Below the pieces are notes generated by a model. That model did not search any database, had not been told where the DNA came from, and was given only the letters and a program-made list of their open reading frames with translations. This document shows, piece after piece, positions 50,515 to 59,079 of a DNA stretch of 64,000 nucleotides (its first letter is position 1; each line of letters starts with the position of its first letter). Source of the stretch: Azospirillum sp. SYSU D00513 (GTDB lineage Bacteria > Pseudomonadota > Alphaproteobacteria > Azospirillales > Azospirillaceae). Location of the stretch: NCBI RefSeq assembly GCF_017356015.1, contig NZ_JAFIQV010000036.1, positions 1 through 64,000 of the forward strand, read 5' to 3'. A program made the translations under genes and the position numbers.

Positions 50515-53500
50515 TCAATAGGCTTCCGCCGGTCGGCCCTCCGCCTGTGCTGCCATGAGGCGCTCAAGCGGCTTCAGGCCGAAGCGGTTGAACAGAAGGG
50601 GCGTCAGCAGCGCGTCGAGCGCCGTCGCGCTCACAAGCCCGCCGAACACGACGACCGCCACCGGGTGAAGGATCTCCTTGCCCGCCTCGCCGGCCCCGAG
50701 GATCAGCGGAACGAGCGCCACCCCCGCCGAGGTCGCGGTCATCAGCACGGGGACGAGACGCTCGTTGCTGCCGCGCAGGATGAGTGCCCGGCCGAAGGTC
50801 TCGCCCTCGTGCAGCACGAGGTTGATGTAATGGCTGACCTTCAGGATCCCGTTGCGCGTGCTGATGCCCGTCAGGGTGATGAAACCGATGATGCTGGCGA
50901 TCGACAGGGGCAGCCCGGTGATCTTAAGCGCGATGACGCTGCCGATCAGCGCCAGCGGAACGTTGGCCATGATGATGCACGCCAGCACCACCGAGCGGTA
51001 ACGGGTGTAGAGAATGGCGAAGATCAGCGACAGCGACACCAGCGCCATCAGTCCGAGCCGCAGGGTGGAGCGGGTCTGCTCCGCGTAGATCCCCTCGAAG
51101 GCGATGTAGTAGCCGGTGGGGATCCTGATCTGCTCCAGCATCTCATGGATCTCGCGGGCGATCAGGTTGCCGTTCGACCCGTCGCCATTCGCGGTCACAA
51201 GGATCCGGCGCTGGCCGTTTTCCCGCAGCACCTCGTTCGGTCCCGTTCCCTCGATTACCCGGGCGACCAGCGAGACCGGGACGTAGCCGGACGGCGTGTC
51301 GATCAGCAGGGCGCCCAGCCCCTGGGCGGAGCGGGCGTGGTCGGGCAGCATGACGTTCACCTCGAAACGCCGGATCCCGTCGATCACCTCGGAGACGACG
51401 CTGCCGTTGGTCAGATGGGCGAGCCTCCGCGCGAGGTCGGCCGGCTGGACGCCGTACAGCAGGGCCCGCTCCGGATCGACCTGGATCTGAATCTGCGGGA
51501 TGGGCACCTGCTTCTCTATGGCCACGTCGGTCAGACCCGGAACGGTCCTCATCCAGCCCTCGACGTCGCGTGCGACGTTGCGCAGCGTGTCCAGGTCCTG
51601 GCCGTAGATCTTCATGACGACCTCGGCCGCGGCGCCGGTCAGGATGTGGTCGATCAGCCGGTGCGAGATCGGCTGCCCGATGTTGAAGGTCGCCGGCAGG
51701 CCGGACAACCGGGCGCGCGCGTCCTTCAGGACCGCTTCGATACGCCGCCCCGACCAGTCGAGCCCGACCTCAATTTCGCTGACATGGACGCCCAGCGCGT
51801 GCTCGTCCGCTTCCGAGCGGCCGGTACGCCGGCCGACCCGCGTCACCTCCGGGATTTCCATCAGGATGTGCTCGGCCGCCTTGGCGATGCGCGCGGACTC
51901 CCGCAGGGCGATGCCCGGGTCGAGCGTCATCGTCATGACCAGCGTGCCTTCGTTGAAGGAGGGCAGGAAGGCGCGCGGCAGCGTCGGGACCATGGCGAGC
52001 GCCGTGATGACGGCAACGCCCACGCCGGCCATTGTCGCCCTGGGCCGGTCGAGCACCCAGCAGACCGCCCTCGTGTTCAGCCGCTTCAAATGGCGGACGG
52101 CGCCACTCTCGTGGTGGCCGAGCGCCTTCATCCGTGGCAGCAGATAGGAGCACAGCACCGGCGTCAGCGTGATCGAGGTGATCAGGCTGGCGAGGATCGA
52201 CACGATGTAGGCGATGCCCAGCGGGGCGAACAGCTTGCCTTCGATGCCCGGAATGGCGAAGAGCGGAACAAAGACCAGCACGATGATCATCGTGGAATAG
52301 ACGATGCCCGAGCGCACCTCCTGCGAGGCGTCCATGATCACCGCCAGCGACGCGCGGGGGGACGCCAACCGCCGGTTTTCACGCAGCCGCCGGAAGATGT
52401 TCTCCACGTCCACCACGGCGTCGTCGACGAGTTCGCCGATGGCGATGGCGAGGCCGCCGAGCGTCATCGTGTTGATGGTGAGCCCGAGCCAGCGGAACAC
52501 GACGAAGGTCATCAGGACTGACACCGGGATGGCCGTCAGCGAAATCAGCGTCGTCCGCGCGTTGAGCAGGAAGAGGAACAGGATGACGGCGACCACGGCG
52601 ACGGCCTCGAACAGCGCCTGCTTGACGTTGCTGACCGAGGCTTCGATGAAGTCCGCCTGGCGGAACAGGATCTCGTCGGCGCGCACCCCCTCGGGCATGG
52701 TCCTCTGCAGGCCGGCCAGCACGGCCTCCACCTCGGCCGTCAACGCCACCGTATCCACGTCCGGCTGCTTCTGCACGGACACCACCACGGCGTCCGCACC
52801 CATGTAGCCGGCGTCGCCGCGGCGCTGCTTGGGCTCGAAGGACACCGAGGCGACTTGGCGCAGCAGCACCGGCTGGCCGGCGCGATGATCGACCACGAGG
52901 TTGCGCAGGTCCTCCAAACTCTGTGTCCGCGTCAGGTTGCGGATCAGGAACTCCTGCGACTGCTGCTCGACGAAACCGCCGGCCGTGTTGCTGCCGAACC
53001 TGGACAGCACGCGTTCGATGTCATCGACGGAGACCTCCAGGCGAGCCATCTGGAGAATGTCCGGAGTGATGCGGTACTGCTTCACCAGTCCGCCGATCGG
53101 CACGACGCGGCTGACGCCCGGCACGGCCTTCAGCCGGGGCGCCACCACCCAGTCGGCGATCTCCCGCAAGGCCATGGGATCGACGCTGTCGCTCGACAGG
53201 GCGACGAGCATGATCTCGCCCATGTAGGAGGACAGCGGAGCCATGAGCGGCTGCACGCCCGCCGGAAGGGAGGCCTGAACCGGCGCCAGACGCTCGGCGA
53301 CGATCTGGCGGTTTCGGTACAGGTCGGTGTCCCAGTCGAACTCGACATAGACGACCGACAGGCCGGTGCTGGAGACGCTGCGCACCCGCGTCGCGCCACT
53401 CGCCCCGTTCATCGCGGATTCGATGGGATAGGAGACGAGGACCTCGACCTCCTCGGGAGCAAGGCCCGGCGCCTCGGTCAGGATGGTGACGAGACCCTTG

Positions 53501-53628
53501 TTCAGATCGGGCAGGACGTCGATCCGCAGCCCGTTGACGATCACCCCTCCATAGGCCATCAGCACCGCGACGGCGGCGAGCACGAGGATCCGGTTCCGGA
53601 GGCTGGCGCCGACGAGGAATGCGAACAT
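50515..53628 (-). CDS. CzcA/CusA-type heavy-metal RND efflux pump
   Basis: A 1037-residue inner-membrane pump of the HME-RND family that exports divalent or monovalent metal ions with proton antiport. Twelve membrane segments are expected. The diagnostic proton-relay segment is TLGGLAIAIGELVDDAVVDV followed by ENIFRRL, containing the Asp, Asp and Glu typical of CzcA. Other landmarks are LRIDVLPDLNKGLVTILTEA, APGLAPEEVEVLVSYPIESA and GFITLTGISTRNGILKVSHY. Met pairs of CusA are not seen, so zinc, cobalt or another divalent ion is more likely than copper. It lies 12 bases behind the zinc-type ABC permease and 16 before the Mic60-like gene, within one operon. Its adaptor is 8 kb away. Confidence 0.93.
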   Translation of the reverse strand: MFAFLVGASLRNRILVLAAVAVLMAYGGVIVNGLRIDVLPDLNKGLVTILTEAPGLAPEEVEVLVSYPIESAMNGASGATRVRSVSSTGLSVVYVEFDWDTDLYRNRQIVAERLAPVQASLPAGVQPLMAPLSSYMGEIMLVALSSDSVDPMALREIADWVVAPRLKAVPGVSRVVPIGGLVKQYRITPDILQMARLEVSVDDIERVLSRFGSNTAGGFVEQQSQEFLIRNLTRTQSLEDLRNLVVDHRAGQPVLLRQVASVSFEPKQRRGDAGYMGADAVVVSVQKQPDVDTVALTAEVEAVLAGLQRTMPEGVRADEILFRQADFIEASVSNVKQALFEAVAVVAVILFLFLLNARTTLISLTAIPVSVLMTFVVFRWLGLTINTMTLGGLAIAIGELVDDAVVDVENIFRRLRENRRLASPRASLAVIMDASQEVRSGIVYSTMIIVLVFVPLFAIPGIEGKLFAPLGIAYIVSILASLITSITLTPVLCSYLLPRMKALGHHESGAVRHLKRLNTRAVCWVLDRPRATMAGVGVAVITALAMVPTLPRAFLPSFNEGTLVMTMTLDPGIALRESARIAKAAEHILMEIPEVTRVGRRTGRSEADEHALGVHVSEIEVGLDWSGRRIEAVLKDARARLSGLPATFNIGQPISHRLIDHILTGAAAEVVMKIYGQDLDTLRNVARDVEGWMRTVPGLTDVAIEKQVPIPQIQIQVDPERALLYGVQPADLARRLAHLTNGSVVSEVIDGIRRFEVNVMLPDHARSAQGLGALLIDTPSGYVPVSLVARVIEGTGPNEVLRENGQRRILVTANGDGSNGNLIAREIHEMLEQIRIPTGYYIAFEGIYAEQTRSTLRLGLMALVSLSLIFAILYTRYRSVVLACIIMANVPLALIGSVIALKITGLPLSIASIIGFITLTGISTRNGILKVSHYINLVLHEGETFGRALILRGSNERLVPVLMTATSAGVALVPLILGAGEAGKEILHPVAVVVFGGLVSATALDALLTPLLFNRFGLKPLERLMAAQAEGRPAEAY

Positions 53629-53640
53629 GCGGCGTCCCGA

Positions 53641-54471
53641 TCAGTCCAGTGAATGGCCGAGGCCGTGCCCCGTGCCGTGCCCCGCGGGATGGCGCGGCGG
53701 CGCTGCTTCTTCCGACCGCCCGGCGTAGCGCCCGATCGCCCAGGCGGAGGCGGCCGCGATCGGCACGATGGTGCAGACGATGGCGGCTCCCGTCGATATG
53801 TCCAGCAGCGCGGACAGGACTAGGCCGCCAGCATAGCCCGCCACGCCGATGTTGAAGGCCGCCGTCAGCCGCCAGCGTGCAGGCGCGTGCTGCGTCGCCA
53901 GCGCCGGCACGATCAGCGAGGCGAAGACGAGAAGGACGCCGACGATCTGCACGGAGGCCGTGATCACGACCGCGAAGCCGGCGTAGAACAGCAGCCGCTC
54001 CTTCGCGAGGTCGCGGAAGTACCACAGCGCCATCACCGCGCCATAGAGCAGCCCGACGACAAGGATCTGGAGCGGCGTGACCCAGAGAATCTGCCCCACC
54101 AGCAGCGCCTTCAGATGCTCCGACCCGTTCGTGCTGTAGGACAGCAGAATGATCTGGACCGCCGCCGCCACGACATACAGAACGCCGATGATGGCCTCCT
54201 GCATGTCCGGAAACCGCTTGTCCGTCCAGGTCAGCATCGCGGAGCAGCCGAGCGCGGCGGCAACCGCGCTCAGCTGCACCACCCAGCCGCTCACATCCCC
54301 CCACACCACCGTGCCGAACACGACCCCCAGTGCGGCGACCTGCGCCAGAGCGATGTCGATGAAGATGATGCCCCGGGCGAGCACGATGGAGCCCAGCGGC
54401 ACGTGCGTCGCCAAGATCAGAAGTCCGGCCACCAGCGGCAGGCCGAGGATGTCGAGACTAAGAGCGTTCAC
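53641..54471 (-). CDS. Zinc/manganese-type ABC transporter permease (ZnuB family)
   Basis: A 276-residue ABC-3 family permease with about eight membrane segments: DILGLPLVAGLLILATHVPL, IVLARGIIFIDIALAQVAAL (the family's cytoplasmic coupling region), MQEAIIGVLYVVAAAVQIIL, VQIVGVLLVFASLIVPALAT and IGVAGYAGGLVLSALLDIST. The C-terminal tail is His-rich (PPRHPAGHGTGHGLGHSLD), suggesting metal sensing or buffering. The first residues overlap the 3' end of the binding-protein gene by 14 bases. No ATPase gene accompanies it, so it must borrow one or act in another way. Confidence 0.88.
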   Translation of the reverse strand: MNALSLDILGLPLVAGLLILATHVPLGSIVLARGIIFIDIALAQVAALGVVFGTVVWGDVSGWVVQLSAVAAALGCSAMLTWTDKRFPDMQEAIIGVLYVVAAAVQIILLSYSTNGSEHLKALLVGQILWVTPLQILVVGLLYGAVMALWYFRDLAKERLLFYAGFAVVITASVQIVGVLLVFASLIVPALATQHAPARWRLTAAFNIGVAGYAGGLVLSALLDISTGAAIVCTIVPIAAASAWAIGRYAGRSEEAAPPRHPAGHGTGHGLGHSLD

Positions 54472-55420
54472 GTCCGCTCAGCCCGTCGAGAAGCCGCGTG
54501 ACCGAATCCTCGTAGAAGCCGAAGAAGTCCTTCGCCTCGGGCGTTCCGCCCACGGTGAAGGGCAGCTTGACCAGCGGGATGCCGGACTTCTCGCCGACGA
54601 ACTTGGAGGGGCTCGGGTCCTCGTAGGCGGCGTGGACGACGAACTTCATCTTCTGCTTCGCGACGGAGTCGATGATCTTTGTCAGATGCTGCGGACCGGG
54701 GGGAATGCCGGGTTCCGGCTCGACCGTGGCCGCGGCCTCGATGCCGAGCCATTCGAGCAGGTACAGCGAATGCTCGTGCTGGACCGCGATGTGGACACCC
54801 TTGAGCGGCGCCGCCTTCTTCGCGAGGTCCTTGGTCAGCTTGTCCAGATCGCGGATGAAGGTCTTCGCGTTCTCGGCGTAGACGGCCTTGTTGGCGGCGT
54901 CGATGGCGGAGAGGCGCTTGGCGAGCTGGGCGGCGACCTTCTGCACGTTGCGCGGATCACCCTGGATGTGCGGGTTGCCCTCGCCGTGGAGGTGGCCCTT
55001 CTCCTTCGCTCCGCCGTGATGATCCTCCTGCAGCTTCACGAAGGAGCTGGCGAGGAAATGGCCCGGCGCGCCCGCCGTGACCTTCGGGTTGGCCGCGCGG
55101 TCGAGCATCTGGTCCAGCCAGCCCTCCTCCAGCCCGGCGCCGGTGCAGACGATCAGGTCGGCCTTCTGAAGGTCGGCGATCAGGGCCGGAGTGGGCTTGA
55201 TGCCTTCCGGGTTCTCCAGGGCGGAGCTGGCCAGCGTGACCTCAACCGCGTCGCCGCCGATCGCCTTGGCGAGCGAGGCCCATTCCGGGACACAGGCGAA
55301 GACGGCGACCTTCGCCTCGGCGGCAGACAGCGGAACGGCGGTCAGCGCCGCGGCGCTGACGCACATCCCCATGAGAGCCGACAGAACAGTGCTACGAATC
55401 GGAATTCCTGGACCAATCAC
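54458..55420 (-). CDS. Zinc-type ABC transporter substrate-binding protein (ZnuA family)
   Basis: A 320-residue cluster A-I metal-binding protein. A signal peptide (STVLSALMGMCVSAAALTAV) is followed by KVAVFACVPEWASLAKAIGG, LQKADLIVCTGAGLEEGWLD, the His-rich loop HHGGAKEKGHLHGEGNPH, GVHIAVQHEHSLYLLEWLGI and VVHAAYEDPSPSKFVGEKSG. The first metal ligand of ZnuA is usually His; here the corresponding motif reads ...NPEGIKPTPALIADL, so His is replaced and specificity may differ. The start is GTG at 55420, six bases after GGGAG; a TTG six codons earlier is poorer. First gene of the ABC-RND operon. Confidence 0.85.
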   Translation of the reverse strand: MIGPGIPIRSTVLSALMGMCVSAAALTAVPLSAAEAKVAVFACVPEWASLAKAIGGDAVEVTLASSALENPEGIKPTPALIADLQKADLIVCTGAGLEEGWLDQMLDRAANPKVTAGAPGHFLASSFVKLQEDHHGGAKEKGHLHGEGNPHIQGDPRNVQKVAAQLAKRLSAIDAANKAVYAENAKTFIRDLDKLTKDLAKKAAPLKGVHIAVQHEHSLYLLEWLGIEAAATVEPEPGIPPGPQHLTKIIDSVAKQKMKFVVHAAYEDPSPSKFVGEKSGIPLVKLPFTVGGTPEAKDFFGFYEDSVTRLLDGLSGRERS

Positions 55421-55445
55421 GCTCGGCTCCCTGCTCAACTAGCTA

Positions 55446-55462
55446 GAAAGGTTATCTCTTTC
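55446..55462. promoter_or_regulatory. Inverted repeat, possible operator of the ABC-RND operon
   Basis: GAAAG-GTTATCT-CTTTC lies 26 bases upstream of the GTG start of the binding-protein gene, in a short AT-rich patch. A metal-responsive repressor site is conceivable, but it does not match a consensus known to me. Confidence 0.25.
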
Positions 55463-55719
55463 GGAGGATGGGGAAACTTTTTCGCAATGTCCAGTATTCC
55501 TGATAAATCCGGCTGTGAACAATTTAGCGGGCTAACCCGTGGATTGGCTGCACGGCGTCTGCGCCGTTCGCTGGCGGGACAGCTTGCGTCGGGTAGGCGC
55601 ATTCCACGCGTTTCACCACGAGGTTGCGCATGTCTCGGGCCAGCGGCCCATCAGGAAAGGTCATGCGCTCGCCGGCCATGCCGGAGGGAACGGCACGCGC
55701 AGTAGTACAAAGCGGCGGC
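55463..55719. other. Spacer upstream of the ABC-RND operon
   Basis: No gene recognised between the putative operator and the next minus-strand gene. It presumably contains the operon promoter. Confidence 0.35.
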
Positions 55720-56037
55720 TCAAAGCTGGGTGGTGCCCGGCGGACCGGCGGGCGGCAACTCCGGGAGCGGTCCCTGGGGTGGAGCCGCCGGCTTGCGCCG
55801 GATGATGATGTCCCCGTTCGGCAGTTGCTCCGGCATTTCGTAGGGAACCACGTTGCCGAGCGACGATGCGAATTCGAGGGCACGTTTCAAGGCATCGAGT
55901 ACGAAGGCCTCGGCCTGCTCGGGGAACGTCGGCTCCGTGCCGGGCTTCGTCTGCGCACGCGCGGGGTCCGGTGCTGCGAGCGCCAGCGCTGCGCCCAGGG
56001 CGAGTGCCGGTGCGACGGCGGAACGGCGATGGAACAT
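55720..56037 (-). CDS. Small exported protein of unknown function
   Basis: A 105-residue protein with a signal peptide (VAPALALGAALALAAPDPAR, cleavage after ARA) and a short amphipathic helical domain FPEQAEAFVLDALKRALEFA followed by GNVVPYEMPEQLPNGDIIIR and a Pro-rich tail. Proteins of this look are frequent in Rhodospirillales, with no function known to me. Start at 56037 chosen for the signal peptide; ATG at 56070 is possible. It is 66 bases after the last membrane gene of the sensor-MFS operon and may belong to it. Confidence 0.6.
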   Translation of the reverse strand: MFHRRSAVAPALALGAALALAAPDPARAQTKPGTEPTFPEQAEAFVLDALKRALEFASSLGNVVPYEMPEQLPNGDIIIRRKPAAPPQGPLPELPPAGPPGTTQL

Positions 56038-56103
56038 GCCTGAACATCCTCTGATCAGCGGGGCATGCAAGGCCGGGTGCCGGAAGGCCTTGCGTCATAG
56101 GGG

Positions 56104-56715
56104 TCAATTCAGCTTCGGGGCGATCCGCTCCGACCGGCCGCGCCGCCACTGGATCAGGGCAAGCAGCAGGAGGAACGCCCAGAAATTCAACAGATTCAGC
56201 AGCCACAGGCCATAGCAGACACCGTAGACCGTGGCGCAGCCTCCCCACAGGATGAGCAGGGCGTTGCGCAGCCCGTTCGCGGCGGCGCGCCTCGTCCGGA
56301 AGGCGATCACCGGCGCATAGGCCACGGCGCCGGCCACGAGGAACACCATGGTGCCCGCGCCGAAGCTCCTGTTGTCCGAATAGGGCCAGGGCAGCAGCGG
56401 CTGGACCGACCAGCCGAGGGGGTTGGCGGGTCCGAGCAGGAACGCGGCGGGGTCCAGGTCCCAGGGACCGCCCTTGCGGAAGATCTCGCCCGCAGCCAGG
56501 GTGGCCGGGTCGAGATTGTGGGCGAGAACGACCATCCCGCCCGCCACCCCGACGGCGAGCGCCAGCAATTCGATCCAGGGCGTCCAGCCGGTCCGCGCGT
56601 CCTGCACGGTGTTTATGAGACGGCAGAGGATGGCGACGGGCGCCAGCGGCAGGAGCGCCAGCGCGGCCGCTTGCGACAGGGACAGGAAGAACGACAGGAG
56701 GATCGACTGGTCCAT
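56104..56715 (-). CDS. Polytopic membrane protein of unknown function
   Basis: A 203-residue protein with about five membrane segments (ILLSFFLSLSQAAALALLPL, WIELLALAVGVAGGMVVLAH, GAGTMVFLVAGAVAYAPVIA, NALLILWGGCATVYGVCYGL and LNFWAFLLLLALIQWRRGRS). A periplasmic Trp/Pro-rich loop (PANPLGWSVQPLLPWPYSDN) lies between the second and third. No family recognised. Start at 56715 has GGAG nine bases upstream. It follows the 85-residue membrane protein by 19 bases, and is the sixth or seventh gene of the sensor-MFS operon. Confidence 0.65.
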   Translation of the reverse strand: MDQSILLSFFLSLSQAAALALLPLAPVAILCRLINTVQDARTGWTPWIELLALAVGVAGGMVVLAHNLDPATLAAGEIFRKGGPWDLDPAAFLLGPANPLGWSVQPLLPWPYSDNRSFGAGTMVFLVAGAVAYAPVIAFRTRRAAANGLRNALLILWGGCATVYGVCYGLWLLNLLNFWAFLLLLALIQWRRGRSERIAPKLN

Positions 56716-56734
56716 GGCACCGCTCTCCATCGGG

Positions 56735-56992
56735 TCAGGAACCGCAGAAGACCCGGCCCACGTGCGTGCCGGGGGCCGGGAAGCAGGCAATGGGGGTGGC
56801 CCGGATCTCGTCGCGGACCTCGGCCGGTCGGTCGAACCGGTCGGTCAGCCGCAAGACGCCCCAGATCATGGAAATCACGAGCGCAATGCCCGCCACCCCG
56901 AGGACGAAGAAGCGCGCGCGGTAAAGGGACCAGATCAGCGCAACGGCGAGCGGGAAGACCACGAAGCCCCAGATGAAGAACGTCTTTAGCAT
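56735..56992 (-). CDS. Small two-segment membrane protein
   Basis: An 85-residue protein: MLKTFFIWGFVVFPLAVALI and ARFFVLGVAGIALVISMIWG are membrane segments, then a charged region RLTDRFDRPAEVRDEIRATP and a tail with two Cys (IACFPAPG and VGRVFCGS) that may form a periplasmic disulfide. Function unknown. Located between the TPR gene (69-base spacer with hairpin) and the polytopic protein (19-base spacer). Confidence 0.6.
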   Translation of the reverse strand: MLKTFFIWGFVVFPLAVALIWSLYRARFFVLGVAGIALVISMIWGVLRLTDRFDRPAEVRDEIRATPIACFPAPGTHVGRVFCGS

Positions 56993-57030
56993 GGCCTTCC
57001 GCTCGGTCCCGGCGCTGGGCGGCCCCACGT

Positions 57031-57054
57031 GCCCGGCCTTCGGGAAGGCCGGGC
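57031..57054 (-). terminator. Perfect 10-bp hairpin after the TPR gene
   Basis: GCCCGGCCTT (57031-57040), loop CGGG, AAGGCCGGGC (57045-57054), starting eight bases after the TPR gene stop on the minus strand. No T run follows, so it may be a partial terminator or a stabilising 3' stem that lowers expression of the two distal membrane genes. Confidence 0.6.
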
Positions 57055-57061
57055 GCTCCGC

Positions 57062-58162
57062 TCAGAGGCCGCTGGTGCGCAGAGCATCCAGGTTGCCGGT
57101 GTAGGTTTGGTTAAGAGGCTCGAGATCGAGCGCCTTCGTCCACTGCTTGCGCGCGGCTTCCGTATGGCCGAGCTTCATGTAGAGGAAGGCCAGACGGTCG
57201 CGCGACGCCGCGTCCTTGGGATCCAGGTCGACGGCCGCGACATACTGGTCCACGGCGTCGCGGTAGCGCTCCTGCCTGATGAGCGCGTCACCCCAGCTCT
57301 TGCGCGTCAGCTTGTAGTCGGGGTTGATGCCGATCGCCTGAGCAAAATGGAGGTCGGCCAGGTCGTGCTTGCCTTGCGCGCTGTAGATCAGGGCGAGATT
57401 GATGACCGGGAAGAGGAAATCGGGCTTTTGGCGCAGGGCGCCGTGCAGATGGTCGATCGCGGTGGCGTATTCGGCGTCGCGCTGCTCGGGCGTGAGGCCC
57501 TCCGCCTTCTCGGCCTTCAGCATGTGCATGCGGCCGATCAGGCCATAGGCGAGATAATGTTCCTCAACCGGGCGGGTCTTCAGGAATTTCTTCGCGACCT
57601 CGCGCGTCTTGGGGAAATCGAACTGCTTGGTGGCGATCTCCTGGCGGCGGTGGTACAGCGCGACTACGTAGGGATTGATCTTCTCCAAGATGCCGAGCGC
57701 GCCCTCGTGCAGGATCGGCTCCATGTTCCGGGCCTCGCCCTGAACCGACACGAGATGGACCGGGTTCTCCTTGTCCTTCGTGTAGATGCGCGCGGTGAAG
57801 ACCGCCTGGCCTTGGCGTTCCGTGACCTCGCCGTTGATGTAGTAGGGGATCATCCCGAACAGGTTGCGCGTCCCGTTCACGAGCAGGCCGAGTTCGAAAT
57901 ACTCCTCGAAGGCGCTGACCGACTTCTCGAGGCTGCTGCCATCGACCTCGATGCCCGTCAGCTCCGACGATGCCTGCTCGCCGAGTTCCCGCAATTCGTC
58001 GGTGAGGTGACGGGTCACGGTGTTCGAGGAGTAGCCCGTCCATTCAAGCTGGTGGGACACGTTGATCTTGTCGATCGCGATGTCCTCCCCCGTGAACAGG
58101 GCCATGAAAAACACGAATGAAGCGGCGAACGCCGGGACGGTCAGTAGGCCAAAGTCGAACAT
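57062..58162 (-). CDS. TPR-repeat protein with N-terminal membrane anchor
   Basis: A 366-residue protein. One membrane segment (LTVPAFAASFVFFMALFTGE) anchors it. Residues about 30-165 form an unrecognised domain (KINVSHQLEWTGYSSNTVTR, FEEYFELGLLVNGTRNLFGM, YYINGEVTERQGQAVFTARI) that looks like a periplasmic sensor or enzyme-like sandwich. Residues about 215-360 are tetratricopeptide repeats (AIDHLHGALRQKPDFLFPVI, ADLHFAQAIGINPDYKLTRK, AVDQYVAAVDLDPKDAASRD, EAARKQWTKALDLEPLNQTY). It starts five bases after the formyltransferase stop and is clearly part of the sensor-MFS operon; it may scaffold the other envelope components. Confidence 0.8.
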   Translation of the reverse strand: MFDFGLLTVPAFAASFVFFMALFTGEDIAIDKINVSHQLEWTGYSSNTVTRHLTDELRELGEQASSELTGIEVDGSSLEKSVSAFEEYFELGLLVNGTRNLFGMIPYYINGEVTERQGQAVFTARIYTKDKENPVHLVSVQGEARNMEPILHEGALGILEKINPYVVALYHRRQEIATKQFDFPKTREVAKKFLKTRPVEEHYLAYGLIGRMHMLKAEKAEGLTPEQRDAEYATAIDHLHGALRQKPDFLFPVINLALIYSAQGKHDLADLHFAQAIGINPDYKLTRKSWGDALIRQERYRDAVDQYVAAVDLDPKDAASRDRLAFLYMKLGHTEAARKQWTKALDLEPLNQTYTGNLDALRTSGL

Positions 58163-58167
58163 GGCGG

Positions 58168-59079
58168 TTATCCTTGCTCACTGTGCAAAGGGTTCGGGCC
58201 TGAAATGGCGGTCGGTGGGAAGAGGAAAGGGAAATCGTCCGTGAAGGTCGCCGGGGTGCCGAAACGGCGGAGCTGCGCGATGTATTCACCGGCCTGAATG
58301 AGCGATCGCCCGGCCTGGCGGAAACGGTCGAACTCCTCGGGCGTCGGATAGGAATGATAGCGACGGCGCGACGGGTCCTGCGGGGTGCCATCCAGCCGCT
58401 CGCCGCGCGACAGGGCGGCGAGGACCTCGACCGCCAGCCGGTTGCCCAGGAGATGGCTGTCCAGGTTGTGCGAAAAGGCGGAGCGCCGGGGATCGATCGG
58501 CACCGCCCCCTCTGCCAGGATCGGACCGGTGTCGATGCCGTCGTCGACGATCCGGTGGACCGTGCAGCCGAGCGTCGGCTCGCCCACCATGATGCTGTGG
58601 AAATGCGGGTAGAGGCCCGCGAAGTCCGGCAGCCGTCCGGGGTGTATGTTGACGATCCCGAGCGGCGGCCGGGCGATCAAAGCGGGGCGGAAGATGAAGC
58701 TGAAGCGCACCGACAGGATGAGGTCCGGCCGGAAGGCGTCGATCGCCGCGAGCGTTTCGGGCGCCTTCAGGCTGCTGATCGTCATGGTCGGAACGCGATG
58801 ATGGGCGATCAGCCCGTTCAGCGTCCGCAATTCCGCCGCTCCGGCCTTCCCCCCGCCCTCTCGCGCCTCGTCGATCAAGGGGAAGAGGATGCCGAAGGGC
58901 AGGTCCCGCTCGAAGAGCTTCATCTGGGTAAGCTCTGGGATCGAGGTTTCCGTCGCCCTGGTCCGTTCGGCGAGCATCAGCCCGAAACGGCATCCCGGCA
59001 AGGTGCTGCACCGTGCCAGAAGATCGTTCAGAACTATGACCGACGTGAAATCCCGCTTGCTGCACAGGAGGATTCTCAT
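58168..59079 (-). CDS. Formyltransferase-family protein
   Basis: A 303-residue protein with the formyl-transferase fold shared by methionyl-tRNA, phosphoribosylglycinamide and sugar-amine formyltransferases. The N-terminus is MRILLCSKRDFTSVIVLNDL. The active-site loop IVNIHPGRLPDFAGLYPHFH contains the catalytic Asn and His, and TVHRIVDDGIDTGPILAEGA the catalytic Asp. The insert of about 60 residues before the core (SIPELTQMKLFERDLPFGIL) and the C-terminal 70 residues do not match the housekeeping enzymes. The substrate is probably an amine on a small molecule or envelope sugar; unknown. Overlaps the binding-protein gene by four bases (ATGA). Confidence 0.82.
   Translation of the reverse strand: MRILLCSKRDFTSVIVLNDLLARCSTLPGCRFGLMLAERTRATETSIPELTQMKLFERDLPFGILFPLIDEAREGGGKAGAAELRTLNGLIAHHRVPTMTISSLKAPETLAAIDAFRPDLILSVRFSFIFRPALIARPPLGIVNIHPGRLPDFAGLYPHFHSIMVGEPTLGCTVHRIVDDGIDTGPILAEGAVPIDPRRSAFSHNLDSHLLGNRLAVEVLAALSRGERLDGTPQDPSRRRYHSYPTPEEFDRFRQAGRSLIQAGEYIAQLRRFGTPATFTDDFPFLFPPTAISGPNPLHSEQG

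Noticed and set aside
50020-52521. An 833-codon open frame on the plus strand
   Set aside because: It lies wholly antisense to the well conserved CzcA pump and Mic60-like gene; its His/Gln/Arg-rich translation is the usual shadow of high-GC coding DNA.
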